DNA from: Anaerolineae bacterium
Lineage (GTDB): Bacteria; Chloroflexota; Anaerolineae; B4-G1; DUEL01
Assembly (NCBI GenBank): GCA_029932895.1
Contig: JAOZPF010000005.1
Coordinates: forward strand, 1 to 25,095
DNA: 25,095 nucleotides
Direction of reading: 5' to 3'
The notes below the pieces were generated by a model. It saw only the letters and a program-made list of their open reading frames with translations. It was not told the DNA's origin and did no database searches. Position numbers and translations under genes: made by a program. Shown here one piece after another: positions 8,481 to 15,593 of the stretch (position 1 is the stretch's first letter; each line of letters begins with the position of its first letter).

Positions 8481-8742
8481 TTGTATTCCTTTTCTCTAGT
8501 TTGACAATCTTGGCAGGGGTTCGAACAGCTTGCGCAGGGGCACTATCGAGAGCACGTCACGCCTTGGGCGTCGTAAGGGGTTACCTCTGCCTCCGCCGCT
8601 AGGCCTCCTCTCATATGCCAGGGAGGGCCAAACGCAAGTATACATCAGAATCGAGTGGAGTGGAAACGAGGAGGGCCGCAGGTCTGGGGACCTGCGCCAC
8701 GGCAAAGCGCCTTTCGGCGGTTCGGGCCGTTGCTGCGTTTGC
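8481..8742. other. Non-coding gap of 262 bases with hairpins
   Basis: This gap separates the YhhN gene from the next minus-strand gene. It holds a perfect 7-bp hairpin, GCAGGTC (8678-8684) with GACCTGC (8689-8695), and small stems at 8559-8571 and 8708-8719. Read on the minus strand, the 8678-8695 hairpin follows the YhhN stop and may be a terminator, although it lacks a clear T-run. I see no tRNA-like or other recognised RNA and no convincing promoter. Confidence 0.45.
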
Positions 8743-9453
8743 TCACAACTGCAACAGGGCAGCCGAGGAGAAGACGATCAGCGCTTGCCCGGCGATATAG
8801 AGGGACCAGACGACGTCGCCGACCGGGAACCAGGTGTTGTGCCGAAAGAGCTGGTTCCCCAGAATGGCGTCAGAGAGCAGGAACAGGACTCCGCCTGCAG
8901 CCAGGATGCCAAAGCGCGGCTCCTGCACCGCCAGCCCGACTGCGGCTCCTGCCATTCCCCCCAGCAGTAGTGCGTACCCCAATGCGCCATAGTTCAGGAC
9001 CGGGTCGGAGCCGGGGGCGCGAATCAGGGCCAACCAGGCGATCACGGCCATAGCCAACCCCCCGGCGACCCCGCCCCCCCACGCGCGGGGGTCGCTCAGC
9101 CCCAGGGCATGCCCGCCCTGCGCGAACCCGGAGATGTAGAGGACGTGGGTTATGCCAAAGGCCAGCATGCCAAAGATGACGGTGGGCTGCACCGAGATCA
9201 GCCCGGCCATAATCAGGTCGCCGACGAAGGCAAAGGCCATGCCAAGGGCCAAAAAGGCCGTATAGCCAGCCAGCGGCGTGGTTTGGCCCATCCGCCACCA
9301 GGCCAGCGCCGCCAACACCAGCGCCGCCGACGAGAACATTCTGGCCCCGACCGGGCTGCGGTGGGTCCGTTCCGTGTCCGGGTGACCGAGCGCCAGGCCG
9401 AACAGGTAGACGCCCAGCCCTAGAGCCAAAAGCACATAGGTCCATGTTCTCAT
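8743..9453 (-). CDS. YhhN family (lysoplasmalogenase-like) integral membrane protein
   Basis: This 236-residue, very hydrophobic protein has about eight transmembrane helices. It carries the two acidic motifs of the YhhN/TMEM86 family: FVGDLIM near residue 80 and FLLSDAILG near residue 197. Members characterised in animals and bacteria hydrolyse the vinyl-ether bond of lysoplasmalogens; whether this one does is not known. The ATG at 9453 overlaps the stop of the preceding reading frame (ATGA) and has a GAGGAGG ribosome site, so it was probably translated together with the now broken upstream gene. It is the last gene of the long minus-strand run that starts at 20463. Confidence 0.85.
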   Translation of the reverse strand: MRTWTYVLLALGLGVYLFGLALGHPDTERTHRSPVGARMFSSAALVLAALAWWRMGQTTPLAGYTAFLALGMAFAFVGDLIMAGLISVQPTVIFGMLAFGITHVLYISGFAQGGHALGLSDPRAWGGGVAGGLAMAVIAWLALIRAPGSDPVLNYGALGYALLLGGMAGAAVGLAVQEPRFGILAAGGVLFLLSDAILGNQLFRHNTWFPVGDVVWSLYIAGQALIVFSSAALLQL

Positions 9454-9910
9454 GGGATTCCCTCCTCACCGAGGAGACGCAGCGCTGGGTCGCCGTACAA
9501 TACCACCGCCGCGTACTCGAACCGGTTCCAGTCTATACCTGTCAATGCCGCATCGGACGGCGATTGTAGGACGTTCGGCCCGTCCGCCACACTGCCACGA
9601 ACTGGGCCGACAACGCGTGCAGCGTATCGGCCGCTTCGCTGACATCGCTGTCGAATGAGACAATGTCCGCCGCTCGGTACTCCCGTAGCCGCTGCACTGC
9701 CGCCCAAAAGGGGTCATCAGGCGGAATATCGGTCAGAATGACGTATCCCGGCGGCGGGGGCATAGGAGTGGCGGTGCTCGTCGGCGGGGGGGTGGCTGTG
9801 GGCGGCACAGGCGAGAGGGAGGGTAGCTCTGTGGGGGAGGGGGTGGCATAGTTGCAGGTGATGGTCGCCACCACCACTGTCGGGGCCAGAAGCAAAGCGT
9901 ATCTCTTCAT
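9450..9910 (-). pseudogene. Broken lipoprotein gene, internally deleted (possibly C25-peptidase-like)
   Basis: From the ATG at 9910 one frame encodes MKRYALLLAPTVVVATITCN, a signal peptide with a plausible lipobox. A Pro/Thr/Ser-rich linker follows, then a folded-looking segment (GYVILTDIPPDDPFWAAVQRL to LHALSAQFVAV). This frame then degenerates and stops at 9542. A second frame, running to 9450, encodes FEYAAVVLYGDPALRLL just before the stop. From memory, both pieces resemble the beginning and the very end of gingipain-like (peptidase C25) proteins, whose middle is several hundred residues. The simplest reading is a deletion of the middle of the gene that also shifted the frame, near 9560-9610. 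The C25 link is moderate; that the two frames belonged to one gene is well supported by the ATGA coupling to the YhhN gene. Confidence 0.6.
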
Positions 9911-9922
9911 CTCTTCCCTTTG

Positions 9923-12900
9923 CTACGGCACCACATTGAGAAGCGCCCGTGCGCGCGGCCGGCCGACAAATTCCGCCCGCGTCTCTGCGTCCAGGTTGGC
10001 AGCGATTTCTTGCACTGCGTCGCGGGCCAGTGCCAACGGGGCGCGGTCGCCTGTCATTTGGGCCAGGGCCTCCCCTGCCTCCCAGCAGAGCAGCAAGTCA
10101 CCCAGCTCCTGCCCTACCTCCAGACCGTGGTGGACGAGTGAGCTGTCGCCCGTGGCCTGCCCCTGCAACAGGAATCCCCATCCCAACAGCGACCGGTAAT
10201 CGGCGCGCTCGGCGGCGGCGACGAGCTGAGCGGCGTGTTCCCCAGCCCGCTCCGCCTGACCGAGCAGCAGGAAGGCCCGTGCCGCATCGCGCAGCGCCTG
10301 GGCGCGGAACCAGCCCAACCCAAAGCCGGTGGAGGCAGCCAAGCTGTTGCTCAGCGAGGTCACTCCCTGCTCTGTTTGTCCCCGCAGCACAAAGGCCAGG
10401 CCGATACCTCGCATCGCCGAGGCGGTGGTGATGTGACCCAGGCCAGCGACATTGAGCGCTTTTTGGTAGTGTGCCAGCCCTCTCTCTGGATCCAGGAGGC
10501 CCAGGTACACATCGCCCAGAGCCACATGGGCGATAGCGCGGGCATCCGTCGAGGTGCCCCTTCTTTCCAGGACGGGCGCCGCTTGGCGGATTGCCTCTCC
10601 GCAGTGCCCCGCCAGGGCGTGGACCCAGGCCGCGCAGGTCGAGCAGAGGTCGGTGACCACCAGCAGTCTGGCCTTTTCCCCCACCGTCACTCCCTCTTCC
10701 GCCTCTTGTATCCCAAGTTTGTACGCCCCCTGGAAGCCGTGGGCCAGGCCGAGGAAGCTCAGAGAGGTCGCCACAAAGGTCTGCTCGCCTGAGGCGTAGG
10801 CCCGCTTGCTGGCTTCCTGCAGGGTGCTGGCGGCCTCCTCCAGCTCCCCTTTGATAAGCGCGATCATGCCGGCGTAGTAGAGCGCTTCGCCGCGGGGGTC
10901 GTATCCCGGCCAGCGGCGGACATCGCCCACCAGGCGCAGCCCTTCCTGGATTGCCGCGCCGGCCTCGTCGAGCTGGCCGGACTTGAAGAGCCCCAAAGCC
11001 AGGAGGAACAGCGCCGTCCCCCGGCTCCAATCGGCGCCTGCTGCCGCCAGCGCGTCGCATGCAGCGCGGGCGCTGTTCACCTGGGCGACGGTGTCCCCGC
11101 CGTGGGCGGCGAGGATGGAGGCTGCGTGGTGCGCGTGCCCTATCAGGTACGGGTCGTTCTCCCGCTCCCCCAACTCCATAAACGCGCCGCAGAGCACCCG
11201 TGCGACCTCGTGGTTCCCCAATTGGACCAGGGCGCTGCAACATTCGTGGTACAGGTCTGCTATCTGTTCCTTGCCGACTTGGATACCGAATTCCCGAGTG
11301 AGGCCGATGGCCTGCTGGTAGTGGCGCACTGCCTCCGGCAGAGCACTCATTCCCTTGGCTCGGTCCCCAGCCAGGTGCAGATAATGGACTGCCTTGTCCC
11401 ACACTTCGCCCAGGTAAGCATGCCGGGCCAGTTCCTCCAGGTGGGCCTCCAATCGGCCCCGGTAAAGGTGTTCCATCGCCTCCAACGTCCGCCGGTGCAA
11501 TTGTTGCCGCTCGTCACGCAGGATGCCCTCGTAGGTGGCCTCGTGGGTGAGATTGTTGCTAAAGATAAACGCCCGTCCCTCTTCACCCTCCAGCCGATAG
11601 TAGTGGAGGAAGTTGTGCTCCAGCAGGGAGCGCAAGTGGACATCAAGCTCTTCCCCCTCATCCGAAACAGCAGCCAGGACGCGCTCCGGAAAGATGCGGC
11701 CGATCACGGCTGCCCGTCGCAGCGTCTCCCTCGTCTCCGGCTCCAGCCTGTCCACCCGACTCACGAGGAGCACGCGCAGGGAATCGGGGATGCGGACGGG
11801 TATGCTGCCACCTCGCATGGCCCACTTTCCTTCCCGCCGCATCAGCGTTCCGTCCTGAGTGAGCGCGCGCACGACCTCGGTGATGAACAGGGGGTTTCCC
11901 TCTCCTTTTTCCAGCACCACACGCTGCAGGGATGGTGGGACGACGTCCGTGTCCAGCAGATGACTCACCAGGGTCGCGCTTTCCTGCGGCGAGAGGGCGG
12001 ATAACCAGATCTCGGTATACGAGTCGTCGCCCTTTTGGCTGGCGCGTACCTGCTCCAACACTTCTCCCGCCTCGGGACGCAGGACAGGCACAAACAGCAC
12101 TGGGACCTCGCCACCGAGGTCTACCATCATGCGGGTGAGCATCGCCAGAGAGCTCTTGTCGGCCCACTGCAAGTCCTCCGTTACGATGACGGTGGGCTGG
12201 TCCGCAGCCAGGCCTCGCAGGAACGCCCATACAGCCTGGGAAAGGGCACTTTGCAGCCCCGCGCCAGAGAGGGGAGTCAACACCGCGCTGTCCTGCTCGT
12301 CGGATGGCAGGCCGAGGAGGTGGGCTAGAAGGGAGTGGCTCCCTTGGTCATCGTGAGGGATGAAGCGGGCGACCATCTCTTGCAAGCGGCGGTGGGCCTC
12401 GTCGACGGGGGTTCCCTCGTCGAGGTCCAGGTAGCGCTTGATCAGGTCACGGAACAGGGAGTACGGTTGGTCGGCCTGGAACGACATGCTGTGTCCTTCC
12501 AGCCATCGCAGTGTCTGGAAATCCGACCGCGCTTCCGCCACAAGGCGCGATTTGCCCATCCCGGCGTCGCCGGCCACGAGCAGGATGCCGCCATGCCCGG
12601 TCAGGAGCCAGCGCAGGCGGTCGTGGAAGTGAGCCAGCTCATCCTGGCGGCCGACGAGGGGGCTGGACAGCTCGCTCTTGCCCTCGCCCGCCTGCGCACC
12701 CGTGAGGATAAAGGCCGATACCGGTTCCGACTTTCCCCGCACGGTGAGGGGCGGCAGGGGGCGGAAGGAAAAGAACCGCCGCGCCTGGCGGTAGGTGGAC
12801 TCGCCCACAAAGATATAGCCGCTATCGGCGAGCGCCGCCAGCCGGCTGGCGAGGTTGACGGCATCGCCGATGACGGTGAAGGTACGCAAACCAGGCGCGC

Positions 12901-13351
12901 CGACCTTGCCGGCAAAGACCAGGCCGGTGTTGACGCCGCATTGGATGGTGAGGGGGTAGGGCAGGCGCGCTTGGTTGTCCGCGTTGAACCTCTCCAGTGC
13001 TTTGATCATCCCCCGAGCGGCCCAGAGCGCCCGCGCCGGGTCGTCCTCATGGCTCCCTGGCGCTCCAAATACGGCCATCAGGTCCTGGTTGACGATCTTG
13101 TCCACCGTCCCGCCGTACCGGTACACGGGGGCGGAGAGGGCCTCGATGCAACTGCTGACCAGCCAATATGCCTCCTCCGGCTCGACCTCCCCCGGCAGAG
13201 CAGGAAGGCCCGGCACGCGGGCAAAGATGACGGTCACCAAACGTCTCTCGCCGACGGAGAGAGGGGGGGTGGCAGGGGGCAAAGGCCGCCCGCACTGGCC
13301 GCAGAAGGTGTACCCAGGAGGGTTTTCGAACTCGCAATGCGGACAACGCAC
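9923..13351 (-). CDS. Zinc-ribbon, degenerate class III cyclase, AAA-type ATPase and TPR protein
   Basis: This 1142-residue signalling protein has domains in the order zinc ribbon (Cys3, 6, 17, 20), class III nucleotide cyclase homology domain (about 35-215), and AAA/STAND-like ATPase. The ATPase has Walker A GDAGMGKS at 261-268 and Walker B VIVTEDL at 387-393. A long helical region of TPR-type repeats (about 640-1110) completes it. The layout is common in large bacterial signal ATPases of unknown target. The cyclase domain appears dead: the first metal aspartate (normally FAD) is Arg45 in VIFARV, and the second (normally GDG) is Gln89 in IVNQDLM. Asp163, Asn166 and Arg170 in VIGDAVNLASR are kept, so nucleotide binding without turnover is possible. 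The start is GTG, with GGAG 7 bases upstream, 24 bases after ftsY. Confidence 0.88.
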   Translation of the reverse strand: MRCPHCEFENPPGYTFCGQCGRPLPPATPPLSVGERRLVTVIFARVPGLPALPGEVEPEEAYWLVSSCIEALSAPVYRYGGTVDKIVNQDLMAVFGAPGSHEDDPARALWAARGMIKALERFNADNQARLPYPLTIQCGVNTGLVFAGKVGAPGLRTFTVIGDAVNLASRLAALADSGYIFVGESTYRQARRFFSFRPLPPLTVRGKSEPVSAFILTGAQAGEGKSELSSPLVGRQDELAHFHDRLRWLLTGHGGILLVAGDAGMGKSRLVAEARSDFQTLRWLEGHSMSFQADQPYSLFRDLIKRYLDLDEGTPVDEAHRRLQEMVARFIPHDDQGSHSLLAHLLGLPSDEQDSAVLTPLSGAGLQSALSQAVWAFLRGLAADQPTVIVTEDLQWADKSSLAMLTRMMVDLGGEVPVLFVPVLRPEAGEVLEQVRASQKGDDSYTEIWLSALSPQESATLVSHLLDTDVVPPSLQRVVLEKGEGNPLFITEVVRALTQDGTLMRREGKWAMRGGSIPVRIPDSLRVLLVSRVDRLEPETRETLRRAAVIGRIFPERVLAAVSDEGEELDVHLRSLLEHNFLHYYRLEGEEGRAFIFSNNLTHEATYEGILRDERQQLHRRTLEAMEHLYRGRLEAHLEELARHAYLGEVWDKAVHYLHLAGDRAKGMSALPEAVRHYQQAIGLTREFGIQVGKEQIADLYHECCSALVQLGNHEVARVLCGAFMELGERENDPYLIGHAHHAASILAAHGGDTVAQVNSARAACDALAAAGADWSRGTALFLLALGLFKSGQLDEAGAAIQEGLRLVGDVRRWPGYDPRGEALYYAGMIALIKGELEEAASTLQEASKRAYASGEQTFVATSLSFLGLAHGFQGAYKLGIQEAEEGVTVGEKARLLVVTDLCSTCAAWVHALAGHCGEAIRQAAPVLERRGTSTDARAIAHVALGDVYLGLLDPERGLAHYQKALNVAGLGHITTASAMRGIGLAFVLRGQTEQGVTSLSNSLAASTGFGLGWFRAQALRDAARAFLLLGQAERAGEHAAQLVAAAERADYRSLLGWGFLLQGQATGDSSLVHHGLEVGQELGDLLLCWEAGEALAQMTGDRAPLALARDAVQEIAANLDAETRAEFVGRPRARALLNVVP

Positions 13352-13375
13352 GTCGGACTCCGTTTCCTGGAGTGG

Positions 13376-14278
13376 CTATGTACCTATCCCCAATCCCTGC
13401 AGAAAGGCGTCGGCATCGAAAACCGCCAGGTCCTCCAGTCCCTCGCCGGTGCCCACGAAACGGACCGGCAGGCCCAGTTGGCTGGTGATGGCAAATAGTA
13501 TCCCGCCGCGTGCGGTGCTATCCAGCTTGGCCAGCACCACCCCGGTGATCTCTACCGCCTGCTGAAAGTGGCGGGCCTGGCTGAGCCCGTTTTGACCGGT
13601 GGTAGCGTCCAGCACCAGCAGGGTCTCGTGGGGTGCGGCCTCCACAACCTTGCCGATCACCCGGCGCACCTTTTTCAGCTCCTCCATCAGGTTGTAGTGA
13701 GTGTGCAACCGGCCGGCTGTGTCGACGATCACCAGGTCCATGGAGCGGGCCTGGGCTGCCTGCAGCGCGTCGTACACCACTGCGCCGGGGTCGCCCCCCT
13801 CGGTTCCGCTCACCACCTCGCAGCCAGCCCTCTCGCCCCAGATGCGCAACTGGTCCATTGCCGCCGCGCGGAAGGTGTCGGCTGCGGCCAGGAGCACCTG
13901 CCTTCCCTCCTGGCGGTAACGGTAAGCCAACTTGGCGATGCTGGTCGTTTTGCCCGACCCGTTGACGCCCACCACCAGGATGACATCCAACGGCCGCCCG
14001 CCCAGGTTCAGTGGCCTCTGGTCCACCAGGAGGCTCCGCAGTTCCTCGGTCAGTGCCCCGCGCAGCCGGCCGGCGTGCAGGATGGCCTCGTCGCGTGCCC
14101 GGCGCTGTAGCCGCTCCACCACCGCCAGCGTCGTCTCCACCCCCACATCGGCCTGGATCAGCAACTCTTCCAGCTCTTCCCAGGTGTCGGGGGTGATCTG
14201 GCTGGCTCCAAGGACGGACGCGATGCGGCTCAAGAGCGCGTTGCGGCTCTTGGTCAGGCTTTGGGCGATGTTGCGCAT
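13376..14278 (-). CDS. ftsY: Signal recognition particle receptor FtsY
   Basis: FtsY is the GTPase that docks signal recognition particle/ribosome complexes at the membrane for co-translational insertion. The 300-residue protein has the NG domains only, without the long acidic A domain of E. coli. Motifs are GVNGSGKTT (104-112), DTFRAAA (134-140), DTAGR (186-190), LDATTGQN (223-230) and AKLDSTARGG (250-259). In the last motif the first residue is Ala where Thr is usual. The ATG lies 6 bases after the permease stop without a strong ribosome site, suggesting translational coupling. A housekeeping gene placed directly behind an ABC importer may share its transcript. Confidence 0.96.
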   Translation of the reverse strand: MRNIAQSLTKSRNALLSRIASVLGASQITPDTWEELEELLIQADVGVETTLAVVERLQRRARDEAILHAGRLRGALTEELRSLLVDQRPLNLGGRPLDVILVVGVNGSGKTTSIAKLAYRYRQEGRQVLLAAADTFRAAAMDQLRIWGERAGCEVVSGTEGGDPGAVVYDALQAAQARSMDLVIVDTAGRLHTHYNLMEELKKVRRVIGKVVEAAPHETLLVLDATTGQNGLSQARHFQQAVEITGVVLAKLDSTARGGILFAITSQLGLPVRFVGTGEGLEDLAVFDADAFLQGLGIGT

Positions 14279-14284
14279 AGTTGG

Positions 14285-15583
14285 CTATTGTTTCTCGTAC
14301 GGCTGGCCGTCGGCGGCGGGAGGGATGGCCTCCCCCACCACACCAGCCAGGGCGATCATCGTGACCAGGTAGGGGGCCATTAGCAGGAATTGGGAGGCGA
14401 TGGGCACTTGCAAGATCGAGAGCTTGGTTCGCAACGAGTCGGCGAAGCCAAAGATGAGCGCCGCGCCGAACGTACCAAAGGGCATCCACTTGCCAAAGAT
14501 CATTGCCGCCAGGCCGATGAATCCCTTGCCGGCTGTCATCAGCTCGTCAAAGCGGCCCACTGACCCCAGGATGAGGAACGCTCCTCCCAGCCCGGCCACC
14601 ATGCCGCCCAGAACCACGTTGATATAGCGGGTCTTGAAGACATTGATCCCCAGTGTGTCGGCCGCCCGCGGGTGCTCGCCCACCGCTCGCGTTCGCAGTC
14701 CCCAGCGGGTGCGAAAGAGCATCACCTGAATGACCACGAGCAGCACAAAGAGGGCATAGACCAGCGGGTTCTGGTTGAAAAAGATCGGGCCGATGATAGG
14801 GATGCTTGCCAGTCCGGGGATGGGGATGCGCGGGAATATGCCGGGGCTGTTGAGGTACTGAAACTTGGCCAGGATGCGGGCGCTGAGGAAGCTGGTGACC
14901 CCGGCACCGAGGATGTTGATGGCAGTGCCGGCGATGATCTGGTCCACTTTGAAGCGCACGGCCAGAACGGCGAGGAGCAACCCCAGGAGTGCCCCCGCGC
15001 CCAGGGCACCGACCAGCCCAAAGAGCATAGCCAGCCAGGACGGCCACTCCCAGACGTTCGCCGCCACGCTGCCCAGCAGCGCGGCAAAGAAAGCGCCCAC
15101 GAGCATCATGCCTTCGATGGCGATGTTGATCACCGCACACCGTTCGCACAGCACGCCGGATAGCCCAGCCAGCGCGATTGGCACGGAGCGGAGGAGGGTG
15201 CTGCTCATTAGCCCAGTAAAGCTGAACGAGTTACCGCGAGAGGCCCAGGTGAGAAAGGCCAGGATAAAGAGCAACGACACCCCACCCAGCGCTAGGTTGA
15301 CTCGCCGGAACCCGCGCGCCAGTTGCCATCCCCCTATAAAGACCGTGATCAGGGCAAGGGTGTATAGCGCTGGCGCGGTGGGAACGGGAAGGTCCGGCAC
15401 CGGCAGCGCCGGTGTCTCTCCGGCAGGGTTGAGGACAAAGACCGAAGTCTGGCCGCTGCTGGCGGTGCGAGCGAACAACAAGAAGATGAGCAGCCCTATA
15501 GCCATAAAGACCAGCCCGTAGAGGATGGCTTGGCGGGTGGTCGTCTGATTATCGCTCCTGATTCGTTTCCACACAGCGCTCAT
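14285..15583 (-). CDS. ABC transporter permease, BMP/nucleoside family (second permease)
   Basis: This 432-residue membrane protein is of the branched-chain/ribose-type permease superfamily, group used by BMP-family (nucleoside, purine) importers such as Bacillus NupQ. It has about ten hydrophobic segments, the family stretch GLSGVLCERCAVINIAIEGMMLVGA and the cytoplasmic coupling-loop sequence GEHPRAADTLGI. The N-terminal 100 residues add an extra helix, a Pro-rich outside loop (PALPVPDLPVPTAPAL) and another helix before the conserved core. The frame extends to 15613, but the ATG at 15583 has a perfect AGGAGG ribosome site and lies 10 bases after the upstream stop. It should pair with the permease domain of the upstream fusion. 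Confidence 0.9.
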   Translation of the reverse strand: MSAVWKRIRSDNQTTTRQAILYGLVFMAIGLLIFLLFARTASSGQTSVFVLNPAGETPALPVPDLPVPTAPALYTLALITVFIGGWQLARGFRRVNLALGGVSLLFILAFLTWASRGNSFSFTGLMSSTLLRSVPIALAGLSGVLCERCAVINIAIEGMMLVGAFFAALLGSVAANVWEWPSWLAMLFGLVGALGAGALLGLLLAVLAVRFKVDQIIAGTAINILGAGVTSFLSARILAKFQYLNSPGIFPRIPIPGLASIPIIGPIFFNQNPLVYALFVLLVVIQVMLFRTRWGLRTRAVGEHPRAADTLGINVFKTRYINVVLGGMVAGLGGAFLILGSVGRFDELMTAGKGFIGLAAMIFGKWMPFGTFGAALIFGFADSLRTKLSILQVPIASQFLLMAPYLVTMIALAGVVGEAIPPAADGQPYEKQ

Positions 15584-15593
15584 GCCCGTCCTC

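Noticed and set aside
8678..8719. Hairpins in the 8481-8742 gap as a small RNA or tRNA-like gene
   Set aside because: The stems are short and isolated, with no cloverleaf, no conserved RNA motif and no promoter; at most a terminator for the minus-strand YhhN gene.
12335..13498. Plus-strand open frame of 387 codons
   Set aside because: Antisense to the cyclase/ATPase gene and the end of ftsY, with low-complexity composition and no ribosome site or family match.
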